Part shown: positions 42,474-56,203 of the stretch, piece after piece | How the letters are laid out: each line of letters starts with the position of its first letter | Position numbering within the stretch: the first letter of the stretch is position 1 | NCBI GenBank assembly: GCA_013339765.2 | Contig: CM023457.1 | Span: 75,713,819 to 75,777,818, forward strand | Direction: 5' to 3' | Length of the DNA: 64,000 nucleotides | Source of the DNA: Haemaphysalis longicornis | Taxonomy: Eukaryota; Arthropoda; Arachnida; Ixodida; Ixodidae | Notes under the pieces: model-generated | Told to the model about the DNA's origin: nothing | What the model saw: the letters and a program-made list of their open reading frames with translations, nothing else | The model's database searches: none | Position numbers and translations under genes: made by a program

Positions 42474-44304
42474 CAGCCAACAAATTGCCCACAGGACACA
42501 CAAAAACTACCAATGACACACAGTGCTGGCAACGCCAAAAAAAGGTTTCTTTTTTTTTCACCGTCCTTTACACATCTCGTAACCATGTAGTCTTGATGTT
42601 GCTGTGGGCAAAACTTATATTCGTTCGTGAGCGCAAATGAGCTAAGCCGACGGAAGGCTGGCTTCTCCTTCATTTTTCATTGCCTTCAAGCTTTAGCGCA
42701 AAAACATGTCTTGTTTCTTTGCTCACCGCGAAAAAAATGTTATTTGTGGGCACCGCAGCGCTTTGGTGGCGGTGTGGGGATATGTATACCGGGACAAGGG
42801 GGAATATAAACTCCTTTCGCAAGGTCAGCGCTGTGTTTCGTCGTTTTCTTTTTGTGCCCCACGTTCCATTTGCAGATTATTCGTAAATAAGTGAACTATG
42901 CACCAATGAGCTACGATTCTGCTTATTCCATTTCATGTTCTTCGAATATAGCTAGAATGAAGCTAGGTCATTACAAAAACAAAGCGTAAGTAAGGCGCGA
43001 TAAATAATCTGTTAAGCGCTCCTTGGCGTCGGCCAGCTGGTGAAAAGCTCGGCGTTGTGTCCACGTGTAAGCAGCCATACCGGAGCAGTGGCCTTTTTGG
43101 CATTTGTGGATGAACGGACCTCACAAGACAAGGGCAGCTGACGTTCCAATGAGTGCAGTTGAAAAGAAAAAAAAAAAGGTGGTCGAGTATTCAGCGCGTG
43201 GTACACCGCTGATCAAGGCCCACAAGCTTGCGAAGCTCGCTGTAAGTGTATGGAATCAGTGATAAGTAACGCGAAGTACGATTCTCGTGAAGCGCTTCTG
43301 AATCTTTTCGAGGCGAAGAAACAACGAATGGCTTCAATAATTCCGAACTTAACGGGTGCAGCCGAGTCCAGGTGAAATTATCGCGCAGAGAAAGGGACGA
43401 AACGTGGCTGCTCTGGAAATTCCCTGCGATCGGAAAATCACGCCTATCGTGCATGCGGAGGGAAGAATTGGTCAGGCAGTTCACAAGCGAGTTGCAAAAC
43501 AGTTTTCCACCCAGACCCAGCATTATGCCTAAATTGGACACTACGATGGCGCGAGTTACAGCTCCACAGTGCTGAGGGCAATGGCTTGGTCAGAAGTATT
43601 TTGGGGGGGGGGGGGAGGGGGGGTATGCCACGCCGGTAAAAAAAAGTAAAAAGAAATAGTCTACGCCCAAACGGTATCTTATTTTCGTTTTCTTACGTTA
43701 TTGTTGCTTTTAAATTTACATTTATGAAGTGTGTAAGAAGCATGGGTGAATACAAGGCCGAAATGAATCGGGGGGGGGGGGAATATGCGCCATATATGTT
43801 ACATTGTTACACGCCATTGGGTAAAAAAAAAAGTCCACAAAAGCTCACAGGGATTGGAATTGGTGGCAACCCAAGGCTGTTAGCATAGGACAAGCTTTTT
43901 GCCAAGTCAGTGCATTGATAATAAACCTGACCAAGTACAATCCGTCCGCGTCATTTAAAACAGCATATGCATTTTTCAAAGGAACTCGTGCCAGTCGAAT
44001 GAACCTTAGAATAGGAAGGACTGTTAGCATTAGACATTTTTAAGCTCACTCTCTGTTATATCCGCAATTTTAACCATGCATGCAGTGTATGGTATATTTG
44101 TTTCGATTTATTCTTTTCCACAGTTCAGCGCAATCGGTCGCTACCATTTTGAGCAGCCTCGTTCCAGATTGACGTGACTTTATAATTTTGCTGGCTTCAC
44201 TTAATGACGTGGTGATGTCCGTAACGCATTCGGTTTCTAGTTTCCCCTAGACATCATTATTTTTTCACAGCTCTGGCTTCTATATGTCCGTTATGGCTAG
44301 CGCG
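42474..44304. other. Unassigned sequence with poly-G runs
   Basis: Poly-G tracts lie at 43603-43623 (one A) and 43770-43781; each is followed by a TATG-C-C/CGCCA-type segment and then by an A-run, suggesting a short degenerate duplication. No gene recognised; frames up to 128 codons (42254-42640) are Ruka translation plus flank. Confidence 0.5.
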
Positions 44305-44840
44305 TTCTTCCTTTCTTTCTTCTTCCTTCCTTTCTTCCTTTATTATTTTATTTATTTATTTATTTATTTATTTTTATTTATTTATTTATTCATTTCTTTC
44401 TTTATTTTTCTTTCTTTCTTCCTTCCTTCCTTCCTTTCTTTCTCTCTTTCTTTCGTTCTTTCTTTCTTTCTTTCTTTCTTTCCTTACTTACTTCTTTCTT
44501 ACTTTCTACACATTCTTCTTTCTCTTCTGACTACCTTTTTTTCATTTTCAACCTCTCTGCCCTTCCTCCACGCTCTTTTTTTCATTTTCCTTTCTTCTGT
44601 CTGTCCTTCTTTCTTCCTTTTTTCCTTTCTGTCTGGTTTTTCCCGTTCTCTTTTGTTTTGCTTTCCTCTCTATCCGCAATCCCCTTTTTCGCTCCTTCAT
44701 CTTTTAGTTTGCTTCGTTTTGTTTCGTTTCCTTACTTTTTTCCTTTCGCTACATACCGTTCTTTTTAAATTCCTTTCTGAGTTTTTTTTCTTCTTTCGAC
44801 ATCTTTTCATTTCCTTCCTTCAATCCTTGTTTATAATTCC
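44305..44840. repeat. Long polypyrimidine tract, TTTC/TTCC/TTTA units
   Basis: More than 500 bp in which the plus strand is mostly T and C, with TTTA units near 44340-44390 and TTTC units near 44400-44490. The 190-codon Phe/Leu/Ser frame across it is an artefact, not a membrane protein. Confidence 0.9.
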
Positions 44841-45678
44841 TAATATTTGCAATTAGTTCTTTCATTCTTCTTCCTTTCACTTCTTTCCCGATTACGCACA
44901 GTTTCTTTCCCTTCTAATCTTTTTTGTCTAAGCATTCACTATTTTAGAGAATTTTTTTTCTTTGTTAATGAGAGACTTGTCCCGCCGCTTCCGCTTTTTT
45001 CAGTTGGCTTTTTGTCCACGCAGTGTCTTTTTAAGCAAAGCACGCTTTAGCCCACTTGGAACTCTTTAGCACTCTTAGGACTCTCTAACACGCTTTAGCA
45101 CCTTTGGCAAAATTGCGGGGCGCAGAACAAACGGATAACAATAGCCGTGTCAAAATAAAGGTACAGTTTTTTTGTTTGGGGTGGGGGTGGAAGTTTGTGG
45201 TCCTTAACGAGCCTTTTCATACTTTCAAAGTGGCTACGCTGGTATTCGAAATCGTTTAGGGTAATCCAGAACAACGAAAATATATTCCCTTGAGCAACTA
45301 AACAATATCCCACCAAAGTTTGGAACTATTTCCTGCCTCTGTGACGTCACGTTACGTCGTTCTTTTCCATAAAGCCACCATTCTACGGTTGCCCGGCCAA
45401 AATATCTTTTATTCCCCCTTTTGATGGTGGCACCCCTATCCAAGCCAGTTTAAGTTTCCCGCGCTACTATAGTTACATTCACTTCACAGGTGGAAAATGA
45501 CACTAGGGGGCTCCTCGGCGGTTAATTTAACCAACCAACGCTGAATCGACATTCGTGAACAGTTGAGTACTCACACATACTTTAATCAAGAAAAAAGAAA
45601 GTACCGATATCTTCAGCGAGCATCGCACAACTGCTCTTAAAACTTAGCAAGGTGAACTGTTGGGCGAGTTCATAATTC
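44841..45678. other. Unassigned sequence
   Basis: Short CTCTTTAGCACTCTTAGGA-like words recur at 45055-45110. No gene or element ends. Confidence 0.45.
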
Positions 45679-45844
45679 ATTTTAAAAATAGCTACAGCGC
45701 GAATACAAACAAGGACACAGAAAGACGACGGGACGAGCACTGACTTCCAACTACGCTGACTTCCAACTGAGTTGGAAGTCAGCGCTCTTTCCGCCTCTTT
45801 CGGTGTCTTTTTGTTTATATTCGCGCTGTCACTATTTTTAAAAT
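45679..45844. repeat. Hairpin repeat with a duplicated inner stem
   Basis: Arms ATTTTAAAAATAG and CAGCGCGAATA on the left meet their inverses at the right (about 45815-45844). The inner stem GCTGACTTCCAACT occurs twice on the left (about 45739 and 45757) and once inverted as AGTTGGAAGTCAGC, so an internal duplication has lengthened one arm. Confidence 0.8.
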
Positions 45845-46842
45845 GTTTCTTAAAAATCAGTTGCGTGTACGATATTTCTTCGTTATGCGCGACGTTGAAC
45901 GATAATAGCGCCTCTACCACACCTGCCAGGCAACGCCCTCCATAAGAATGTTCATAGAATTTACATACACCAAGCACGCCAAACACGTCATCAGTAGGTC
46001 AATTAAAAGCCGAGGTTTGACAACACCATTACACCAAAATAGCACCGTCGTGGGGCCCCTTTGTTTACTCGTAAAACACTGTCCTAGATGTGATGTAAGA
46101 GGAGTCATGACTGTTTGATGGCTTATTAAATAGAGACACAAAGTTTGGCGTCCTAAATAGCCCGTAAGGAGCTAGCGTGTATCCCTACGCCCTCAATAAT
46201 AATTTTTGCTCGTTAAGGATTGAATAGTCCACAAAACACGGTGCTTTCCGGCCCGTAAAGTGTAATTGGCTGCGGTGCTTGATAATGTGGCCTTTCTCTT
46301 TCTGACACCTGTTGTCTTGCAGTTTGCTTCCGTCTGGCATGCGCCCGATGCTGGGGACCCCAAAGGAATTGCGAAGATAAGAATCGCGGAAGTTAGTTTA
46401 TGACCATGACGCAAGCCATCTATTGCACCTTTAGTACTCTTTCATCCAGTCCGGCTCCCATAAAAGAAAAAAAAACGACTTTATGACGGGTTTTCTAGCT
46501 CTTTTATTGCCTCCACCTTCCGTAAACACGCCTTGACTGGCAGCGATCCTTGGACGTCCAACCTTTTTCAAAACAAGCGCTACCTGGAAAGAGCTTGACT
46601 TCAATTTAACTTTCATTTCTTATGCAAAGATAATATTTGAGTAACCGTCCGTTTACTTGGGTGTCCTTCCTGGCGTCCTCTTAGAGCGAAGCTGTATACG
46701 GTCTAAACCCCTGATTTTCATTTCGGTGAAGCCGCTTTACTCGTCCCCGCTTCTTCCGCTCCTCCTGGCCACCGCCGACGCCTCTTTCACAAGTTTTACG
46801 CCCTCTCAACTACCGATTCCTCTTTCATAATTACCACAATGA
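45845..46842. other. Unassigned sequence
   Basis: Nothing recognised. Confidence 0.5.
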
Positions 46843-46872
46843 GCTGATAACGGCGCTAGCGCCGTTATCAGC
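46843..46872. repeat. Perfect 30 bp palindrome
   Basis: GCTGATAACGGCGCTAGCGC continues to a fully self-complementary 30-mer centred on the GCTAGC at 46855-46860. No spacer. It could form a cruciform; it is not inside any recognised element. Confidence 0.9.
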
Positions 46873-47956
46873 AGTTGGACTTTTAACTCGCATAGGACGG
46901 ACGCGTGCGTTCGCTTGGTGGAACAATATCGGGAATTGAACGATTATCAGCGCTCAGCGACGCGAGAATGGGCGCAAAAACAACGGAATGCCGCTGCCGC
47001 AGAAGGTGCAGCCACCGCCGTTGCCACGTCAAGATGAACCCGTCGAGTAGCTCGGAATCCCTCCTGGATGAAAAGCGACTTGTCCACTTGGAACGTTGGC
47101 GTAAGCCCATAATGTTTGCTCAGCTAGGATTTTCGGAGAGACATTTTCGCGAGTGTCTTTCACGTCTAAACACGGGCACATCACCTATTTATGGTTTATC
47201 CGTGTACGGATGGGGGCAGGGGGAGTGTAGGGAAATGTGCGTGCACGTGCAGCTAGGCTTCACGCCCTAACCAATGACATGTCCAATGACGTGACCGCTG
47301 ACCCGTGTGGTCGAGCGGTTTGGTTTGGTGAGTTACATATAGACAGTGAGAAAACTACAATGCGGTAAGGAAACGGACAGCTTCATATCTACGCCCCCTG
47401 GAATTAAACTCTGCTTCTTCCAAATTTTATTCAGCGAGGAATTACGCTCAATCTGCAAATTATAAACAGACGTGGTTTGTTTCGTGCACTCCTTAGACTG
47501 CACCACGCTTCGCTGGTAATCCTTCTCCATAGTGTGGAAGAGCGCTGACTTTCTTTAAGTAGAGTTATGCGAGTTGATTTAACGGAAAAGTTATGGCTGC
47601 AAAAAAAAAAAAAGCGATTGAACGCCCGTTTTAATGGAAACGAACTAACACTGAGTCGAAACGCATCATTTTCATTCGAAAGGACAAAATAACTGCAACT
47701 TCTATTCTAATTGTGCATGTACCTTCCACAGTTCCTTGAATTGAAATTGAAAACAACTTCATTCCTCATTTCTAATCCCTTCTCAGGATGTGTCCACGTA
47801 TGGTTCGAGGGAAGAAGCCGTCGTTATATAGGCTGTGTTCCTATTCGCGCACAGCATGCTGACAGCTTACGAAGCAGGTTAATTATGCGCATAAAGCGAC
47901 GAGAATTTGAACGGAACAGCGGTGGCAACGCAGACGAAAACTTCATAGCGGAAATT
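46873..47956. other. Unassigned sequence
   Basis: A 121-codon plus frame (46905-47270) begins soon after the palindrome; its Arg/Cys/Ser-rich start and absence of motifs give no basis for a gene call. Confidence 0.4.
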
Positions 47957-47966
47957 TTAAAAAACT

Positions 47967-48106
47967 CAAACCATAATGAGATCAAAGAATTTTGCGGGGA
48001 TATTTTGGTCGCAGTTAGCGCAGAACCGGGATAATTGGAGAGTAATGGGAGAGGCCTTTGCCCTGCAGTGGGCGTAGATAGGCTGATGATGATGATGACG
48101 ATGATG
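47967..48106 (+). mobile_element. Short 5'-truncated RTE-type LINE tail
   Basis: Aligns by eye with the end of the RTE at 40667: ATTTTGGTCGCAGTTAGCGC, then GAGAGGCCTTTGCCCTGCAG and TGGGCGTAGATAGGC, then (TGATGA)n with a GACGATG variant. Probable target duplication AATTTTAAAAAACT / AATTTTGGAAAAACT on the two sides. Only about 140 bp was copied. Confidence 0.8.
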
Positions 48107-49098
48107 ATAATTTTGGAAAAACTGATAGAATTTTTGAACAGTAGCATTCTCACTATCAGTAATTTATACGAAATATTTAAATGGAAGAACAAGTCAGTTT
48201 GTTACAGCCAAATTGCGCCATCGATTTCGATGCTGTATACACGAAGCAGTCTTCGTAGCCGGCTTCGTTCGAATTGGAACGGGGCTTAATATGGCGGACT
48301 GTCCGCGGAGACCGCAACGAAGCCGTTTAAAGGGTAAACTGGAACGCACCCTAAAACGCAATCCAAAACAAACAGGTTGGGCCCCTAATACAAGCGGCAA
48401 ACATTACAGAGTTATAGGAGAGCCTAGAACCAGTCCCGGTACAATAACCGGTACCCGACCCGCGCTACTGCGCGGGCGCAAAGTAGGACAAACTGGTTTG
48501 ACGCATCCGCAGGTGTACCGCCTGCCGTACCGGGATCGGTTCTCCCCCTCCGCTATAACTCTATTTTTAAAAATTGGTACCGGTACGCTAAAAATACCTT
48601 CAACCTCTACCTCAGAACGATGTTCATTTTCCGCTGCTCTGCAAAGTCCAAATCGACTCGGGCTAATTCAGAGGACGACCGTTACATAATAAGATTTACT
48701 CGCGTACTGATGCATCCACTTTACACAAGTTGTGTCGCCTTCGGTCACTGAAACGAGCGTATAGATGTAAAAAAAAATTATGATGAGTACGTAATACTTC
48801 GTTCGCTGTTTGACGCTTGTTTTTTGTTGCTGCGTAGTGCACTACAGACAGTCAACGTTTCTCGTCACGCCTTCTTACAGCAGCAGTCGAGGAGAGTCAT
48901 GTAATGATTATCTAGTTCTAGTCATGTCATTTGACAGGGTTCATTTGCAACGTGACAAATAAGATATTGTGCCAGGCGATTATTCTGTACACTTTGAATC
49001 CACATACGCTTGCTTATTGATTCGGCGACCTCCTCTGGTGTTTCTTGCTCATTTTTCTCCCGCGCAAACATTTTCTCCTATATTTTTTATCGTGTCTT
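48107..49098. other. Unassigned sequence with a 158-codon frame
   Basis: A plus frame at 48213-48689 is open for 158 codons, basic, without a domain I recognise. GGTACC-rich words recur near 48440-48590. Not called as a gene. Confidence 0.4.
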
Positions 49099-49112
49099 CA
49101 GTTCTTCTCTTC

Positions 49113-50455
<1,343 letters not shown>

Positions 50456-50497
50456 CTCCTACTACCAACCGCGGCGGCTCGGTGGCTAAGGCGTTGT

Positions 50498-51287
50498 TCG
50501 GGTGTGTCCAACAGTCTTAACAAAAAGGCTAGTAAAAAGGTAGTAACGGATTGTATTTACTATCCCCTTACGAACTTCACTACACCGCAGAACGGTACGT
50601 AGGTCGCGCCACTAACGATGGACCCTAAATGTTATCGTTACTAGTCTAGACGGTGCACTTAGTAGTAACTGCCTCTTGTTTGATAACATTCACTGACAGT
50701 GACAAAATTATCTGAATTATTGCACATAGTAACCACAGCCCTTTTCTCACCCCACCTCACGATTAAAACGTTTTTTCTATGTTTTTTTTTTCAAATCCAC
50801 ACGCTGATGGTGGTGGTGGTGATGTTTGTTGACGGGTAGACCTAGCCTTGCGTGGTATGCCAAACATTGCAGGATCCACATGCTGATATGTATGTGCTCA
50901 CATTAAAATGCACAATTCTAAAATTTTCGCCAAAATATTTGATTTTTGCGACAGGCCCACCGACTCTATCAAAGGACTTTCCCTGCCGGGTATAAAAGCA
51001 AGAACAGCAGTTGTTTTTCTGAGGTAACTGAGTTATACTAGCATGTTCCCGTGCATCCCGTCGCTTTTTTTTTCTTGCTCAACTTATTTGCTGACTAAGT
51101 GTGATGTGTGGGCGTTGAATGTGTCTCTATGTCGTGCTTAGCACTCAGCCGATCACCATTGTCACGCGTCGCTTTTACTAGGTTATACAAGGCCACTTAG
51201 CACAAGTACTACGTACCTAGTGGTTTCTGCGACAGGTTCGTCAGTGTTCTGTTAATAAATGCACCACTTTTTTTAAGAGTGAATTAG
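50498..51287. other. Insert of unknown origin within the SINE
   Basis: Begins TCGGGTGTGTCCAACAGTCT and ends with AATAAATGCACCACTTTTTT shortly before the SINE resumes. The AATAAA plus T-run suggests either a retroposed end or chance. It contains a GGT run near 50808-50820. No terminal inverted repeats and no clear duplication were found, and it has no recognisable coding domain. Confidence 0.5.
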
Positions 51288-51470
51288 GGACGTGGGTTCG
51301 ATTGCGGCCGCGGTGTCTGCATTTAGGGTGGAGGCGAAAGGCTAAAACGACTGTGTGTCGAGATTTCGACGCGTGTTAAATATCCCCAGGTGGTGGTCGA
51401 AATTCATCCGAAGAGCCCTGCTCTACGGCGCGCCCCACAGCCCAGGTGTTCTTCAGCGGCGTTAGACCCC

Positions 51471-51641
<171 letters not shown>

Positions 51642-51656
51642 CGTCTCCTGTTACCG

Positions 51657-53407
51657 CACAAGTTCGACTCAGGGGAGATGGGGTAACGTTTAGCTTATAA
51701 AGCCACGCCGGCGTTCGGGCTAAACTCATCCGTACGCGGAACAACAATGTCCGACTTTGCCCTTTTCGATCCTGGTAATGCAAGGTTGTTAACAAGGACG
51801 CTTAGGAGCCCTAAAAGTTCGGCAATAGTCCGCTTTAAGGTGCTTCGTCCGGCCAGCAACAATTTCTGAAAGCGAGTATATGAATGCGATTTAGGGCCAG
51901 CTTTCCAGCGGTTTCCTTTTTCTGGACTCCTACGGGTTAAGTGAGTCACTGCTAATGAATACTAAGGCCCTTTTAATTCAGTTGCTTCACGAGACGTGAG
52001 GAGCGTTGGCATTTTCTATCTGTCTGAACTCTATGGCGCAAAACTTCTGCGAATGGCGTGGAGTTTGTTAGAACGACAGCGCGTTGCACTCGTAGCCGTT
52101 TTAAGCATTTCGAAGGTTGTCTCGTTTGCAACAACACAACGCCGTTGGGGGTGACTTCATGCGGCTGAGACGAGCAGCTGCCCAGGAAACATTCACCGCG
52201 AGGATCACAAAGGCCTTCGGTTACTCTTTGGTAATCTGTCGTAAATACGTGGGCAATGTCTCCATGGATCTGGTCCACGTGCTCGAGTACTATCGTCATC
52301 GCCTCGACTGCTGGAGCAAATCGCTTCGAGCGAATTACAGGGATGACCAGTGCACACTCCAAAAACTTTCGAAAGACCGCGGCAGTTCCGAAAGCTGCCA
52401 CTCCTTCCGCCGTTGTGGGTAAAGAACGCTCAGAGTACTGAATACCCCGCGTATGCGGGATTGAACCCCTAATCGTAGACGCCTGAGCAATGACTTCCAA
52501 GCATCAGACTCTTCCAACACGTCCAAACACACTCAGCATTGTAAGCTGAACCACGAAAATACGAGCGCGCCGGGATGACACTCTAATCCTGGCGCCGACT
52601 CAACGCAGACGGAACGGCGCACAAGACACTACCGAAACGAAAAGTGTCCCGAAACTCTGTCCACGCAGACACGTATTTCACATACCCGCGTTGCAGACTG
52701 ACCAAGAGTGGATCAATCTTGAGACTGAACAAACAAGGCTTCCCAGTCAATTTATTTCGTGTCGCTCGGCGGCTACCTCGGAGAAGGTCAATTGTCATTT
52801 TTTTGAATACTGATGACCCTTTCATCGACTGCAGCCTAACTCGTTCCACTGGGATTCGGCGCCACCAAAAAACTCCCAAGCGACCGGCGCAAAACGATTT
52901 TTTTCAACTACGTTGCCAGGCTCCTGTGTACTCAGTAGCCCAGCACCTAAGCACAACGTCAGCCGCCATCGTAGCGAGAAAATTGGATGCGCGCGACGGG
53001 ACGGGGAACGTAATGAAAATGGCTGCAACAAATTAAGCGGAAAGAGACATCGGCGGGCCCGTCCGTCGTGCGAGAATAGCCGGCGGCAACCAGAGCGTGG
53101 TGTTTGTCTTCGTCCTCGCATACCTTGGGAGGGAACTGTTTGCACTCGCTAAACACTCGCCAGTTTACTGACTACCGCGGCCAAAAGCTGTTGACGACAG
53201 CAGGGAGAGATGGGGAGAAAAAGAGTAGTGCGCTTTCCTGCCGCCAGCCTGCGTTCTTTGACAAACACGCGTGCCGGGTAGGGATCGCGTGTCACGAATG
53301 CCTACCAACTGTCCCTTGCCGTGCGACACACTGGGAGAATCGCATGCATGGTACTGCCACTTGCTTCGTTCGAAGGCGTCAACGGCTTAAAAACTGTTGT
53401 AATGAAT
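51657..53407. other. Unassigned sequence with a 175-codon minus frame
   Basis: The minus frame 52500-51973 is open for 175 codons with balanced composition and no simple repeat, but I recognise no domain. A shorter plus frame overlaps it. It may be an exon, a transposon relic or chance. A B-box-like GGGTTCAATCC lies on the minus strand at about 52460-52470 without a foldable tRNA. Confidence 0.35.
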
Positions 53408-53481
53408 GGATGAAGCAAGGGAGGAATGAATGAATTAATGAATGAATGAATGAATGAATGAATGAATGAATGAATGAATGA
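53408..53481. repeat. (AATG)n microsatellite
   Basis: About 70 bp of GAAT/AATG units, imperfect at the left. A second AATG tract 180 bp downstream is the tail of a LINE end, so this one may be the tail of an earlier or duplicated copy. Confidence 0.9.
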
Positions 53482-53519
53482 AAGTGTGGACTGGAACAGC
53501 CTTACAGCCGGCATCGTAT

Positions 53520-53731
53520 CTACGAAAGAACTGGAAAGATTGAAGTCTGCACTTGCCGATCATTTTTATTGACCCACCCATTGTTTGTTATGTACTTTGC
53601 CTTTTTTTTTACCCCACTCCTCTCTGTACCGCCTGAACGGCCCTGAGAGTAAAATAAATGAAATGAATGAAATGAATGAATGAATGAATGAATGAATGAA
53701 TGAATGAATGAATGAATGAATGAATGAATGA
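53520..53731 (+). mobile_element. LINE 3' end with (AATG)n tail
   Basis: The sequence CCTGAACGGCCCTGAGAGTA followed by AAATAAATG and about 70 bp of AATG resembles the 3' ends of CR1/L2-like LINEs remembered from chelicerates (GGCCCTGAGGGTA then AAATAAAT repeats). Only the 3' UTR is present; the 5' limit is uncertain. Confidence 0.55.
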
Positions 53732-56203
53732 GGTTGCATCGGTACTGAGTTTTAATTTAGAAGCTATGATTACTGATTGACTGAAAATAAACAATCGATA
53801 TTCTTCGGCTTTCCGCTGAACCTCGCGTTCTTTTATTCGTTTCTTTTTTTTTTTGGAACTAAGCTTGAAAGCGGAAGCTGCGAGCCCAAAGCAGCACCAA
53901 GAGGTCCGTGCTCTAATAAAAGCATGTATTTCTTTTTCTTCCAGTTTTTCTCAATTTGCACGAGGAAGTTTGTGAGCTTGCTTTCAACCAACAATCACAT
54001 TGAACACGTGGAGTCGCACTGAACGGAAATCATGAAAAAAACGCTCGTCTATCTGACTTCCCATCTTCCCAATGCGCTCTATGACCAATTCTTCTCGCAG
54101 TGTATAAATAGATAGACGGATACGTGCCAATTGGCTTCAAAGGCCAATGAAAAAGAAAAAGAACAACTCTGCAAAGTGTTCAACGTTTCATATGCTTAAT
54201 GCTGACTGAAGTAAAAGGACCTCAAAATGTGATAAGAAACATCAATACGACTTGGTCTCCAACCCCCTTTTTTTTTTACAAATTAACTGCAATATAACTA
54301 CCGGAGAAAAAAATAAATTTTCTCATGTTCAATTTTTTGCTGAAACGTGTTTGTGTCGGTATTGCAGCCGCTAACTGATATCCGTACTAACCGAAGTAGT
54401 CTGATGCCAAAACCTACGCTACTACGTTTCATATCCCAACCTAATAAATATATGTCGTCCTACTTGAAACTGCGCCATGAATTCGACAGTGTAGATGGCC
54501 GCTAGTGTGACTGCCTCCCCGTCGTGCTGAAAAAAGGTTCCTTTGGCCCACTGCTTTTATCAACTCACAAAAATAAGATAACGACCTGTATTAATAAGAG
54601 CTTTACATATGATAGCACTGCTCAGTTCTAAAAAAAAAATCGTAAAGGCCAGTTTATTTGGTGTAAGAGTGTTAACGCTACTTTTAACTGGTTTGAAAAA
54701 TGGCACACGCGACTTAAAGTCTACTAAAAAGTGTTCATCCGATGGTGCCATCAAGAAATGCCCGTTTGATCACCAGCTAGTTCGTTAACGGCTTACTATA
54801 GCTTTACGTATGTTGACGTTACGCTCCCTAATCCTTAACATTGTACAAACACACTTATTTTTTATACTCATCTGCTTACTGCAAACTTGATTTGATGCGA
54901 CACAGGCTCGAAACCTCGTCCCCGCAAGTTAAACTTTCAACTTATGACGCATTGATTAGACGTAGGCTACAGTAGGCATAAATTGCTGGGACTCGTTCCT
55001 AGTGAAAATGCTAGTGAAAGTAAAGGAATTACGAACTTACGAAATTACGGAATTGCGCCGTTCGTTACTGTCTAGCATTAGTAATCATGCGAACGGCAAT
55101 TAAACTTCGCAGTTCGATATCTCGGAGTACGGATGCGCTAGAAGAATTCTGCCAAAGGGAACTGCATGGAAACACGATTGCCTCTGACTTCTCAATACAA
55201 ACATGCGGGCTTACTGCAGCCACTAAAAAGTTAATTATTCAATTTTAGTTAATTAAGCCTCCGACATCAACAATTATCACCTCCTTCTGTTTCACCCTGG
55301 GCGCACAACCCCACTGTATAGATGGTCTGCACGTAGAATTAAACGCCTAATAAAAAGAAAAAAACCTGCCGACTTAACCTATATCACCCTGTATATGCGT
55401 GTGTATCTCTTTCAATAAACTGTTGGTCCTAGCGCTCGTGTGCGTCTATATCTCTCCCTTTCTGTCTATGTTCCATCTGCACTGTCGCACCCTAATTATG
55501 TTCAACCAACAAGCCTAAATAACCACTTTAGTGCATTTCCTTTCATTGGAGCCTCCTGCTGCCACGGCCCTTTCCACCAGCCTAGTCTGAGAGTCGAGAC
55601 AAGAATCCCTGGAAAACAGCAAAGCTATCTTTCTTTGAACCTCGAAGCCCCTGTACACACGACAGCTTCTTCATCATTTTCTTTAAACTTCGATTCACAG
55701 CGGAGCTCCTTAAGAAGTTTAACATGTGCACAGGCTCCACCGAGAACACTTAAACGTAACGAATTGTTCTCTGCCTCGCCCCCCCCCCCCCCCCCTAACC
55801 GCACTTGTACTCTGTAAGCCATTAAGAAGAGGAAGCTTTTTACAGCGAAAGACGATTAGAAGGACAAAGGAATGAAACAAGTGCGGCGACGGCACCTTAC
55901 GTATGCGCGGTGGCAATTGCGAGCTTTAAAGATGCAGGGCGGATTTTCTAGAGCTCCCCGCGATAATCGCCGTGCTCGTAAGAAACCGTGCATTACGGCG
56001 AAGAAAAGGTATTAGCGCTAAAGCGCTTAACGAGGTCGGGATCTACCGTTATGGATGAGACGAAGGCCCATATCGCACCCGCCGTTGGCTGGAGTTGCTT
56101 TGCTATCTGCGCGTTCTAACCACGTTGCGCCGACTCTTCGCGTCGACGGCGCCGTGAACGACCTTTCCGGCTCAACTCCAGGTCTTACCGATGCAACACT
56201 CGA
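53732..56203. other. Unassigned A/T-rich sequence
   Basis: No gene recognised. TTTCAATAAACTGTTGG near 55411 followed by AGCGCTCGTGTGCG and CTCTCCCTTTCTGTCTATG resembles one half of a tick hairpin repeat. A run of 17 C lies at 55779-55795. Confidence 0.45.

Noticed and set aside
44284..44856. 190-codon hydrophobic frame resembling a multi-pass membrane protein
   Set aside because: Phe/Leu/Ser arise from TTTC and TTCC units of a polypyrimidine tract.
52440..52500. tRNA-like B box on the minus strand (GGGTTCAATCC)
   Set aside because: The T stem pairs over only about three bases and no A box or acceptor stem is found at the right distance.
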